A stretch of 7,992 bases of DNA from contig NZLE01000065.1 of the NCBI GenBank assembly GCA_002692605.1, positions 3,031-11,022 on the forward strand. Direction: 5' to 3'. The notes below the pieces were generated by a model. That model did no database searches. It was not told the DNA's origin and saw only the letters and a program-made list of their open reading frames with translations. Numbering within the stretch: position 1 is the stretch's first letter; each line of letters starts with the position of its first letter. This stretch comes from Opitutia bacterium. GTDB taxonomy: Bacteria; Verrucomicrobiota; Verrucomicrobiia; Opitutales; Seribacteraceae. Shown one piece after another: positions 1-6,279 of this stretch. The position numbers were made by a program, and so were the translations under genes.

Positions 1-1140
1 GGCAACAGTCGAACGGACAGTCCGTCCCTGCCTCTCGGATGGTCGGATGAACGCAATCTAGCTTGGAGAATGAAGATCGAAGGTTACGGGCAATCGACTC
101 CTGTGATTTGGGGAGAGCGCGTATTCACCACCTCCACCGAGGGAGAGGAGAGCGAGCGGTTGCTGGTTCATTGCAACAGTGTCAAGGACGGAGAATTACT
201 TTGGCTCAAATCGGTACCCTCTCCGGTACCCATTAAGCGTAGCCAATACGTTTCCCAAGCGGCTCCAAGTCCGGTGGTCGATGCCGGTGGCGTATTCGTT
301 TTTTTTGAGAGCGGATTGCTAATGGGGCTGAGCCATTCGGGAGAGGAATTGTGGATGCGTTCGCTGACCGATGAATATGGTCCCATGATGGGTAATCATG
401 GCATCGGAGGATCTCTCTTTCAAACGGATGACAGCTTGGGCTTATTGGTTGATCATGACGGGCCTTCCTACCTTCTGCGGGTGGATAAGGGCACGGGAGA
501 GAACCAGTGGAAAGTGGACCGGGAGGAACGAGTCTCCTGGAGCACGCCAACTCTTTCCGTGTCGGAAAATCAGGAAACGCTCTACGTCAGTTCCAATGGA
601 GTGGTGGAGTGCATGGATTTTAAGACCGGCAAAAAGCTTTGGTCCAAGGATGGTTTGGAGGGAAACACCGTTGCTTCTCCTTCGATTGCGGGAGATTTAC
701 TCATCGTGGGTTCTTCCAAGCCAGAACATACGCAAGCCATACGATGCGGCAGCGAAGCGAAGAAGGGGGGCGAAGTCTCTTGGATTGCGGAAGATGCGAC
801 CTGCAGTTTCGGTTCCCCATTGGCGACCGACCGCTTCGTCTACTTGGTGAACCGGGCGGGTGTCGCCACTTGCCATGCCTTGTCTGATGGGAAAAAGCGC
901 TGGGATCTAAGATTACCCGGATCTTGCTGGGCATCCCCTCTGCACGCTCCCGGTAGAGTCTACTTCTTCACTAAGGAAGGAGTGACCGTGGTCTTGAAGG
1001 ATGACGGAAGTACCGAAAAACTGTCGGAAAACAGCCTGAGTATCGAGGGTAAGATTTACGGGTTTGCCGCATCCATTGGTTCCTTTGTCTTGAGGACGGG
1101 ATCGGAATTGATCTGTATTCGGGAGTCCGTTTCTCTCTGA
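1..1140 (+). CDS. PQQ-like beta-propeller repeat protein (5' partial)
   Basis: The reading frame is open from base 1, and the residues before the first ATG (base 70) read like the usual blade start (W-S-D-E-x-N-L-A-W-R, then a hydrophobic strand), so the gene begins left of the window and the ATG at 70 is internal. The visible 379 residues carry six G-x3-W blade motifs, at about residues 64, 114, 166, 210, 257 and 297, each followed by short hydrophobic strands (for example TPVIWGERVF and ASPSIAGDLLIVGSS). This spacing of 40-50 residues is typical of PQQ-like/BamB-like eight-bladed propellers. Such proteins are normally exported and act as scaffolds or, with a bound quinone, as dehydrogenases. 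No catalytic residues or heme motif are visible, so enzymatic function is unsupported. The signal peptide, if any, lies outside. Stop is TGA at 1138-1140. The fold is fairly certain; the role is unknown. Confidence 0.85.
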   Translation, partial: GNSRTDSPSLPLGWSDERNLAWRMKIEGYGQSTPVIWGERVFTTSTEGEESERLLVHCNSVKDGELLWLKSVPSPVPIKRSQYVSQAAPSPVVDAGGVFVFFESGLLMGLSHSGEELWMRSLTDEYGPMMGNHGIGGSLFQTDDSLGLLVDHDGPSYLLRVDKGTGENQWKVDREERVSWSTPTLSVSENQETLYVSSNGVVECMDFKTGKKLWSKDGLEGNTVASPSIAGDLLIVGSSKPEHTQAIRCGSEAKKGGEVSWIAEDATCSFGSPLATDRFVYLVNRAGVATCHALSDGKKRWDLRLPGSCWASPLHAPGRVYFFTKEGVTVVLKDDGSTEKLSENSLSIEGKIYGFAASIGSFVLRTGSELICIRESVSL

Positions 1141-1144
1141 AGAA

Positions 1145-1179
1145 ATTGTTTGTGAAAAAAATCGAGAACAATGTTTTTT
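1145..1179 (+). terminator. Weak terminator-like hairpin after the propeller gene
   Basis: ATTGTT (1145-1150) can pair with AACAAT (1167-1172) across a 16-base A-rich loop, and a run of six T follows at 1174-1179. It lies just after the propeller stop codon and before the next promoter, where a Rho-independent terminator is expected. The stem is short, AT-rich and has a large loop, so it may not function. Confidence 0.3.
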
Positions 1180-1183
1180 ATTC

Positions 1184-1212
1184 TTGTTGAGATTGAATCT
1201 CAATAATATAAG
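1184..1212 (+). promoter_or_regulatory. Predicted sigma70-type promoter of the phosphatase lipoprotein gene
   Basis: A -35-like TTGTTG (1184-1189, 3 of 6 consensus bases) and a -10-like TATAAG (1207-1212, 5 of 6) are separated by exactly 17 bp. Transcription would begin near 1219, leaving a leader of about 30 bases before the ATG at 1249. A 17-bp palindrome overlaps the -35 box and most of the spacer, so binding there would block polymerase. Inferred from sequence alone. Confidence 0.5.
1187..1203. promoter_or_regulatory. Fur-box-like palindromic operator
   Basis: TTGAGATTGAATCTCAA is a perfect inverted repeat with 8-base arms around a single central G. Two further complementary pairs lie outside one mismatch, so the symmetry reaches 1184-1206. 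The core TGAGATT-G-AATCTCA has the 7-1-7 layout of Fur-family boxes (compare TGATAAT-N-ATTATCA and TGAGAAT-N-ATTCTCA). It overlaps the -35 and spacer of the predicted promoter, the classical position for a repressor. Which Fur-family protein, or other dimeric regulator, binds it cannot be told from here. Confidence 0.5.
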
Positions 1213-1248
1213 GGTCAATTGTCACCATTCATCTCAATATCAATCATT

Positions 1249-1854
1249 ATGAAACCTTTCCTAACCCTTTTTCCCGCTTTCCTTTTGATGCTCCAAGCCT
1301 GTACCGGCGCCGATGAGTCTTCGGATTATCTGAATAAGGAAGAACTGATTAAGAAAATGCAAGACGGCGGATTGGTGCTTTATTTCCGTCACGCCTCCAC
1401 GGAAAAGGACTACGCTGACCAAGTCAGCGCGGACGTCAATGACGGGTCCACCCAACGGGTGCTGAGTGAGAAGGGTTGGCACGAGTCGGTAAGAATCGGT
1501 AGGGCGATCCGGTTTTATGAGATTCCCGTGGGGAAGGTCATCACCAGTGAATATTTTCGCGCTTGGCAAACCGCATGGTTAGCCTTCGGGGAATACGAGA
1601 AGAACTCCGACTTCAATTTCCTTCCCCATGAGGATTATACCGATGAGCAGATGGCGGTGATGAAGAAAAAGGTCACTCCCTATCTGTCCTCCAAGCCGAA
1701 CGTCGATGGAAATCTGGTCATTGTGGCCCATGACGACCCCTTCGAGGCGGCAACGGGGATTTATCCTGAGCCAATGGGTATCTGTTACGTGTTGGAGCCT
1801 TTGGGCGAAGGGAAATTCAACATCCTTGGTTTCCTGACCCCGGCCGGTTGGTAA
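1249..1854 (+). CDS. Predicted lipoprotein, histidine phosphatase superfamily
   Basis: From the ATG at 1249 the protein has 201 residues. It opens with a short lipoprotein signal peptide: M-K-P, a hydrophobic stretch, then the lipobox L15-Q-A-C18, so it should be exported and lipid-anchored at Cys18. The mature part shows histidine phosphatase (phosphoglycerate mutase-like) features: R47-H48-A49 after the first strand, with His48 as expected phosphohistidine nucleophile; the S-E-x-F-R104-A-W-Q-T-A segment resembling the second conserved Arg region; and I158-V-A-H161 with the second catalytic His. RHA replaces the commoner RHG, a variant found in the superfamily. A TTG-initiated frame from 1219 exists but would add ten residues before the signal peptide and start at the predicted transcription start, so it is rejected. 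No Shine-Dalgarno is visible. The substrate is unknown; phospho-sugars, phospholipid-derived or nucleotide phosphates are all possible for an envelope-exposed member. The Fur-like operator upstream hints at metal-responsive expression. Confidence 0.82.
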   Translation: MKPFLTLFPAFLLMLQACTGADESSDYLNKEELIKKMQDGGLVLYFRHASTEKDYADQVSADVNDGSTQRVLSEKGWHESVRIGRAIRFYEIPVGKVITSEYFRAWQTAWLAFGEYEKNSDFNFLPHEDYTDEQMAVMKKKVTPYLSSKPNVDGNLVIVAHDDPFEAATGIYPEPMGICYVLEPLGEGKFNILGFLTPAGW

Positions 1855-1951
1855 GCCGCTCAACATCATTGGAGTTGTCAGGTTTTTATCGCTAAAGACT
1901 TTCTTCATGCGCTGAGTAACATTCGAAAAAGTCAAAATTTTCATTTCCGTC

Positions 1952-2278
1952 ATGTGTTTTAAGTTTCTGCTGATCGGCGAGTTCATTCGCGAAAATCTTT
2001 TCGATCCCCCGACTCAGGAGGATTTGTGCCAAAAGTTCGAGGTTTCCGAATATGGATTGCGTAAGGGTTTTAAGAAAACCCATGGTATGAATTTGGGTGA
2101 ATACCTCAGATGTCAGAGAATGAAGACGGCAGCCCGACTTTTGCTTTCGACGGAAAACTCCGTTTCAATTGTGGCGGAGTGCGTGGGCTTTCGCAATTCC
2201 AGCCGGTTTGCGGAGGCTTTTCGCAAGGAGTATGGCGTAAATCCCCTGCATTACCGCAAGGCTTGCAGACAGGGCTAG
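1952..2278 (+). CDS. AraC-family protein reduced to the DNA-binding domain
   Basis: The 108 residues are almost exactly one AraC/XylS C-terminal domain. The first helix-turn-helix spans about residues 21-41 (T-Q-E-D-L-C-Q-K-F-E-V-S-E-Y-G-L-R-K-G-F) and the second about 70-92, ending in the family signature G79-F-R-N-S-S-R-F-A-E-A-F-R-K-E-Y-G-V-N-P-x-x-Y-R. The pattern G-L-R-K-G-F-K-x-x-x-G-M-N-L-G-E-Y-L resembles PchR-type siderophore regulators, a tentative link. Full-length AraC proteins are usually 250-330 residues. Here the in-frame stop at 1913-1915 and the previous gene ending at 1854 leave no room for a sensor domain. It is therefore either a stand-alone DNA-binding protein or the remnant of a truncated regulator; the domain itself is intact without frameshifts. 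The first in-frame ATG is used and no Shine-Dalgarno precedes it. It lies 97 bp after the phosphatase gene, possibly co-transcribed, and converges with ybbP. Confidence 0.75.
   Translation: MCFKFLLIGEFIRENLFDPPTQEDLCQKFEVSEYGLRKGFKKTHGMNLGEYLRCQRMKTAARLLLSTENSVSIVAECVGFRNSSRFAEAFRKEYGVNPLHYRKACRQG
2244..2274. terminator. Possible bidirectional hairpin between convergent genes
   Basis: CCCTG (2244-2248) can pair with CAGGG (2270-2274), with an inner GCAAG/CTTGC repeat at about 2256-2266. It lies at the very end of the AraC-type gene and just beyond the ybbP stop, where convergent transcripts must end. Neither side has a convincing T-run directly after the stem, so this is only a candidate. 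Confidence 0.2.
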
Positions 2279-2291
2279 ACCATCCCCCTTT

Positions 2292-4856
2292 TCATTTGTT
2301 TTCGAAAATCAGCGAGGAGGGTTTGGCCTTGAGAATCTTGCCGGTCGCCAGTTCGGCGGTGAGCAAAGAGAGCAAGGTCACGGTAAGAACCGATAACAGG
2401 GGCATGGCAAGGTGGAAACTCCAAACTCGGTCAAATACTTGTTCGGCCAGGAGATAACTGGTGGCAAGGCTGAGGGAAACCCCAAGAGAGGCGGCGGTGA
2501 GGGCAAGCAATCCGAACTCGATTCGGATTTGGCATTTGAGATCGGAGAAGGACGCGCCCAGAATCTTAAGCAAGGCCAGTTCCCATTTTTGCCGACGAGC
2601 TTTTTCCAAGGCGAGTGAATAAAGAACGATCAAACCGGCGAGGACGGAAAGGGCGGCCATGACTTGGAGGATCCATGTCATTTGCGAGACGATTTCCAGA
2701 ATCTTTCGACCGGTGCGTTCGACGTCGAGAATGGAAATGGTGGGAAACTTGCGCACCAGCAGGTCTTGTATGACCTCCTTTTCGTTCGGGTCGAGATCAT
2801 TCAGGGTGCCGATGAAGGTTTTGGGGGCACTCTCCAGAACCCCGGGTTGCATTTGGACGAAGAAGTTGGGTTGAAAGGTGGTCCATTTGACTCTTCGCAG
2901 GTTGACCACTTCCGCCTCGATGGGTACGCCGCTGACTTCGATTTCCATGCGGTCGCCCAAGTCCACGCCAAGAGACTCGGCGTATTTGTGTTCCACGGAA
3001 ATCTCCGCGGGCTCGCCACCGGACCGATCGAAAGTCATGCGTACCATCCGACCGCGAAGAATCTCTTCGCTTTCCAGGAGTCGCTCTCGGTAGGAGAGGT
3101 TGAATCCACGGTTGCGCAAGCGGTTTCTTCTCTGATCACCTGGATTTTGGAAATCCCGGTCTTTCTCAACCAAGTCTTCGTAGTTGATCCCCTTTACGCT
3201 GAGAAGTCTGCCGCGAACCCAAGGAGTGCGGTTAAGCAGTGGTTTTCCACTCAGACGGAGCGTTTCCTCAAGGTCTTCGAGTTGGTTTTCCTGAATGTCG
3301 AAAAGAAAGAGCTTGGGTAATTTGCTTTCGTTTGCCTCGGACCCGAGTTCCTGCTCGAGGCTGTAATGAAATTGTGGGATCAGGTTGAGCAGGAGCACCC
3401 CCATTCCCAAAGCGAGGAAACCGGTGATTGTGCTCGGCTTGTTTCGGGTCAGGGAACGGATGGGCAATCGCAGATTTAGGGTGGCTTTCCGGAAAATTCT
3501 GCCGAGCACGGACAAGCCCAACGAACCGATGGCAAAGAGAATCAGAATGCTGCCAAGGAGACACAGAAAGAATAGGTTGGCCAAGTTTTCGGAGTCCGAT
3601 TGCAACAGACATAAGCCCCAAAAACCGAGAAGAGCGGGTAGGGCGTACAGCCAGCTTGTCTTGGATTTGGAGTTCTGAGGGGATGAGGCTTCCTGAAAAA
3701 GAAGAGCGGGCCGTAAGCGGATGATCTTGGTGAGGCTGGGCAAGGCGAGAAGCCAACCGGAAACCACTGCGACCAAAAAGGTTAGGGGAAGGCTTGCGGG
3801 ATGAAGCGTGGCTTCGAGATTCATGGGAGTGAATCCGCTCAGCGTTCCCGAAAGCATGGGTATGGCGAGGAAGCAAATGAAAATTGCAGCGGTGGCCGAG
3901 GCGGCGCCAAGCATCGACAACTGCAGGAGGTAGGTTTTCAAGGCAGTCGCCTTGGTGGCCCCAAGGCAGGTTAAAATGGCAACTTCCTTGACGCGTTTGT
4001 TGATGAACCCGTGATAAAGATAGGCGCTTCCCAGAATCGTTAGAAAAAGAGCGACCATGGAGACAATGCCCAGGAAATCCGACAGGTAATGGAGTAGGCG
4101 ACCTGCCCGGTGCCCCACCCGTTGGTGCGAAAAGGTTCGAACTTCGGGAGACGAGAGAGATGCTTTGACTGCCTCCGCAACGGAATCGAGTTCGTAACCG
4201 GGAGGAAGCTTGAAGAGGTAATTGCGGAAAGCGGTGTTACCCCGCTGCAGGAGTTTGGTTCGGGAGAGAAAGCGTTCGCTGATGAAAACCTTGGGAGCCA
4301 ATTCCGCAGCCTGAAAACTCAGACCGGACTCCTCCTCCACCAAATCGAGAACCCGAAATGAGCTTTCGCCGATTTTCAATTCCTCTCCCAAATCCACGTT
4401 AAGGAGTCCGCGAAGTTCGGGAAAGATCCAAACTTGGGGGTTTTGATGAATAAGCGACTCCTCCTCACCGGTCACCCGGCCATTGAGATGAGTTTGAATG
4501 GATCCGTAGTAAGGATAACCAGGTTGAAATGCGATGATTTTGACCAAACGACTTCGACCGCTTGGACCAGCGGCCATGGAAAAGAAATCAACCACTTTAA
4601 TTTCCTCGGTTCCCGAAGGAAGCGCGGACCGAACGGAAGCGAGTTCCTCGTCCGTGATTTCTCTTCTCGCTCGAATGGCCAAATCCGCTCCAAGCAACTC
4701 CTTGGATTCAGCTACGATCCGTTCGTCGATGGAGTGTCTGAAGGAATCCACGCTGACGAAACCGATCAGGCCGAGAGTAAGGTTGAGGGAATAGAAGATG
4801 GAAAAACTTCGGTTGTTGCGAATCTCCCGCAAGGCATTGCGCCAGATGAAAGTCAT
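2292..4856 (-). CDS. ybbP: YbbP-like FtsX-type ABC exporter permease
   Basis: This 854-residue protein is the membrane subunit of an ABC system of the MacB/LolCDE (type VII) class, in the large duplicated YbbP format rather than the roughly 400-residue LolC format. By eye, an N-terminal helix at about 18-36 is followed by a long periplasmic domain (about 40-255), then helices near 262-284, 310-333 and 355-378 (first FtsX domain), additional helices near 403-419, 427-450 and 476-494, a second periplasmic domain (about 500-720), and three C-terminal helices near 727-750, 780-803 and 815-835 (second FtsX domain). The cytoplasmic coupling segments R-V-K-E-V-A-I-L-T-C-L-G-A (288-300) and W-E-L-A-L-L-K-I-L-G-A (758-768) are the repeated FtsX motif that contacts the ATPase. 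Its ATG overlaps the ybbA stop by ATGA, with a GAGG ten bases upstream. Likely role: mechanotransmission or extraction of hydrophobic molecules from the inner membrane together with YbbA and TesA. The substrate is not known from the sequence. Confidence 0.88.
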   Translation of the reverse strand: MTFIWRNALREIRNNRSFSIFYSLNLTLGLIGFVSVDSFRHSIDERIVAESKELLGADLAIRARREITDEELASVRSALPSGTEEIKVVDFFSMAAGPSGRSRLVKIIAFQPGYPYYGSIQTHLNGRVTGEEESLIHQNPQVWIFPELRGLLNVDLGEELKIGESSFRVLDLVEEESGLSFQAAELAPKVFISERFLSRTKLLQRGNTAFRNYLFKLPPGYELDSVAEAVKASLSSPEVRTFSHQRVGHRAGRLLHYLSDFLGIVSMVALFLTILGSAYLYHGFINKRVKEVAILTCLGATKATALKTYLLQLSMLGAASATAAIFICFLAIPMLSGTLSGFTPMNLEATLHPASLPLTFLVAVVSGWLLALPSLTKIIRLRPALLFQEASSPQNSKSKTSWLYALPALLGFWGLCLLQSDSENLANLFFLCLLGSILILFAIGSLGLSVLGRIFRKATLNLRLPIRSLTRNKPSTITGFLALGMGVLLLNLIPQFHYSLEQELGSEANESKLPKLFLFDIQENQLEDLEETLRLSGKPLLNRTPWVRGRLLSVKGINYEDLVEKDRDFQNPGDQRRNRLRNRGFNLSYRERLLESEEILRGRMVRMTFDRSGGEPAEISVEHKYAESLGVDLGDRMEIEVSGVPIEAEVVNLRRVKWTTFQPNFFVQMQPGVLESAPKTFIGTLNDLDPNEKEVIQDLLVRKFPTISILDVERTGRKILEIVSQMTWILQVMAALSVLAGLIVLYSLALEKARRQKWELALLKILGASFSDLKCQIRIEFGLLALTAASLGVSLSLATSYLLAEQVFDRVWSFHLAMPLLSVLTVTLLSLLTAELATGKILKAKPSSLIFENK

Positions 4857-5530
4857 GCTCGGGATTCCTCAAGCTTACCACTCCTGAGGGTTAAGGTTCG
4901 GTCGCATTGAGATGCAAGGTCATGGTTATGGGTCACGAGGATCAGAGTCTGTTGCCTTTCTTCACAGAGCCTGAAGAGCAAATCCATGACTTCCCGGCCG
5001 GTTTTGTCATCCAGGTTCCCGGATGGTTCGTCGGCCAGAATAATTGGGGGACGGCTGACGATGGCCCGGGCAATGGCCACGCGTTGGCATTCGCCTCCCG
5101 AGAGTTGGGTTGGGAAATGAGTCAATCGGTGGGAGAGGCCGACTTGATTCAGGGCTTCGCGAGAGGGTGTCTCATGGTCTTCGGCTTTTTGCAGTTCCAG
5201 AGGTAGGGTAACGTTCTCAAGAGTGGTGAGGTTGTTCATGAGGTGATACTGCTGAAAGACAATGCCGAGATTTTGGGCTCGGAAATGACTGAGTTCGTCC
5301 TGCTTGAGAACGGACAAGTCCTGACCGTTGATGTTGACCGATCCGAATTCCGGATGATCAAGCCCAGCCAAGATGGACAGAAGGGTCGATTTTCCACTTC
5401 CGCTTTGTCCGAGGATCGCAACGGATTGGCCAGAACTAACCTCGAGATTGAGAAGGTTGAGTACCTCGATCCTTTGTGATCCTTGGAAAAAGGTTTTGGA
5501 AATCTTTTGCAGGGAAATGAGAGAGGTCAT
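4853..5530 (-). CDS. ybbA: YbbA-like ABC transporter ATP-binding protein
   Basis: A complete 225-residue ATPase of the LolD/MacB/YbbA family. Visible motifs in order: Walker A G41-Q-S-G-S-G-K-S-T49; Q-loop V-F-Q-Q-Y-H-L with Gln93/Gln94; signature L142-S-G-G-E plus C-Q-R; Walker B I163-I-L-A-D-E-P169 with catalytic Glu168; D-loop S-G-N-L-D; and switch His201 in V-T-H-N. All catalytic residues are present, so it should hydrolyse ATP. It acts in the cytoplasm as a dimer on the FtsX-type permease encoded immediately downstream. Its ATG overlaps the tesA stop and its TGA overlaps the ybbP ATG, both as ATGA, implying translational coupling and fixed stoichiometry. LolD is the closest alternative name, but the large two-FtsX permease and adjacent tesA favour YbbA. 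Confidence 0.92.
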   Translation of the reverse strand: MTSLISLQKISKTFFQGSQRIEVLNLLNLEVSSGQSVAILGQSGSGKSTLLSILAGLDHPEFGSVNINGQDLSVLKQDELSHFRAQNLGIVFQQYHLMNNLTTLENVTLPLELQKAEDHETPSREALNQVGLSHRLTHFPTQLSGGECQRVAIARAIVSRPPIILADEPSGNLDDKTGREVMDLLFRLCEERQQTLILVTHNHDLASQCDRTLTLRSGKLEESRA

Positions 5531-6216
5531 GGAATTTTTTGAAGTTGTGGGGCAAGGGTTTTGTAAACGGTTTCTGCGATAAGGGCATGACCCGCGGGGT
5601 TGGGGTGAATGCGATCAGGGAGGTTGAACTGCGCTTCCCCTCCGACTCCTTCGAGCAGGAAGGGTATGCGGGGGACGTCATGGAGTTTGGACAGGTCCTC
5701 GTACATTTGGGCGAAGTCCGAAGTGTAGGTCAACCCATAGTTAGGTGGGATTTTCATACCCGCAAGTAGGGCGGGGATTTCATTTTTCCCCGCAGTGGCC
5801 AGAATTTCAGAAAGGTTTTCCTCAGTTTCGGTAACCGGTACGCCCCGGAGACCGTCATTTCCTCCCAGGGCGAGGATCAGATAATCAGGCTCGGCCTGCA
5901 GAAACCAATCGATTCGAGATACGCCTCCGCTGCTGGTTGCCCCGGTGATTCCCCCATTGATCACGCGGTATGCGGAACCGGTCTTTGCAGAGAGTTCCCG
6001 GTTGAGTTTTTCTTCGAGCAGATGGGGATAGGCTTCCCTCTCCAAAACCCCGAATCCCTCGGTCAGGGAATCTCCCAAAATCAGAATCCTAAAGGCCTTT
6101 TTTTCGGATTTCTCGATAGGCTTTGTTCGAACCGTCCGATCTTCGTCGGAGCAGGCAAGCGTCACAAAATTGCAAAGCATGGAAAGAACCAAGCCTTTGA
6201 AGGGGAAATTTGTCAT
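5527..6216 (-). CDS. tesA: TesA-like SGNH-hydrolase (arylesterase / lysophospholipase / thioesterase)
   Basis: The 229-residue protein has all SGNH blocks: I46-L-G-D-S50-L-T-E-G (nucleophile Ser50), I87-N-G-G-I-T-G with the oxyanion Gly, G118-G-N120-D with the oxyanion Asn, and D201-R-I-H204-P-N completing the triad. The G-G-N-D-G-L-R-G stretch and the I-P-P-N-Y-G / P-F-L-L-E-G segments match the E. coli TesA pattern rather than generic GDSL esterases. The N-terminus (K7 then hydrophobic, ending T19-L-A-C22-S) looks like a lipoprotein signal with a slightly atypical lipobox; a charged linker of about 18 residues then separates Cys22 from the catalytic domain, as if tethered to the periplasmic face. 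Expected activity is hydrolysis of acyl esters or thioesters, with lysophospholipids possible. It is first in the operon with ybbA and ybbP. In E. coli tesA is beside ybbA-ybbP but divergent; here all three are co-directional and coupled. No Shine-Dalgarno precedes the ATG. Confidence 0.9.
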   Translation of the reverse strand: MTNFPFKGLVLSMLCNFVTLACSDEDRTVRTKPIEKSEKKAFRILILGDSLTEGFGVLEREAYPHLLEEKLNRELSAKTGSAYRVINGGITGATSSGGVSRIDWFLQAEPDYLILALGGNDGLRGVPVTETEENLSEILATAGKNEIPALLAGMKIPPNYGLTYTSDFAQMYEDLSKLHDVPRIPFLLEGVGGEAQFNLPDRIHPNPAGHALIAETVYKTLAPQLQKIP

Positions 6217-6229
6217 TTGTTAGAGTGAA

Positions 6230-6252
6230 TGATTGAATTTAACGATCAATCA
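6230..6252. promoter_or_regulatory. Putative operator in the tesA / membrane-protein divergent region
   Basis: TGATTGA (6230-6236) and TCAATCA (6246-6252) form a perfect 7-base inverted repeat with a 9-base AT-rich spacer, near the middle of the 63-bp divergent region. The arms are 16 bp apart, roughly compatible with a dimeric helix-turn-helix regulator. It overlaps the predicted tesA -10 box, so binding could affect at least the tesA operon. The binding protein is unknown. Confidence 0.35.
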
Positions 6253-6263
6253 AGAAAAACCAA
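6236..6263 (-). promoter_or_regulatory. tesA: Candidate promoter of the tesA-ybbA-ybbP operon
   Basis: On the minus strand TTGGTT (6263-6258, 3 of 6) and TAAATT (6241-6236, 4 of 6) are spaced by 16 bp. This gives a short leader of roughly 15 bases ahead of the ATG at 6216. The match is modest and no equally good plus-strand promoter was found for the divergent gene. Confidence 0.3.
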
Positions 6264-6279
6264 CGGCACTGACTAACAA

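Noticed and set aside
70..1140. Propeller protein starting at the ATG at base 70
   Set aside because: The frame is open to base 1 and the preceding residues fit the blade pattern, so this Met is internal.
1219..1248. TTG start for the phosphatase lipoprotein
   Set aside because: It would coincide with the predicted transcription start and place ten residues in front of a proper lipoprotein signal peptide that begins at ATG 1249.
1855..1951. Gap between the phosphatase and AraC-type genes examined for a sensor-domain remnant, promoter or terminator
   Set aside because: TTGTCA at 1875-1880 resembles a -35 box but no matching -10 follows, no hairpin with a T-run is present, and no frame encodes a recognisable domain.
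1579..1986. Minus-strand open frame of 135 codons
   Set aside because: It is antisense to the histidine phosphatase gene, spans an intergenic gap and shows no recognisable domain.
2110..2457. Plus-strand open frame across the convergent stops
   Set aside because: Out of frame with the AraC-type gene and antisense to ybbP; low-complexity composition and no family resemblance.
2664..3320. Plus-strand open frame of 218 codons within ybbP
   Set aside because: Antisense shadow of a well-supported permease gene; the product shows no motif.
3268..3876. Minus-strand open frame of 202 codons overlapping ybbP in another frame
   Set aside because: Same-strand out-of-frame shadow, rich in His/Arg/Pro/Ser as expected from frame-shifted coding DNA.
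4434..5206. Plus-strand open frames opposite ybbP and ybbA
   Set aside because: Antisense to genes with complete domain motifs and overlapping stops.
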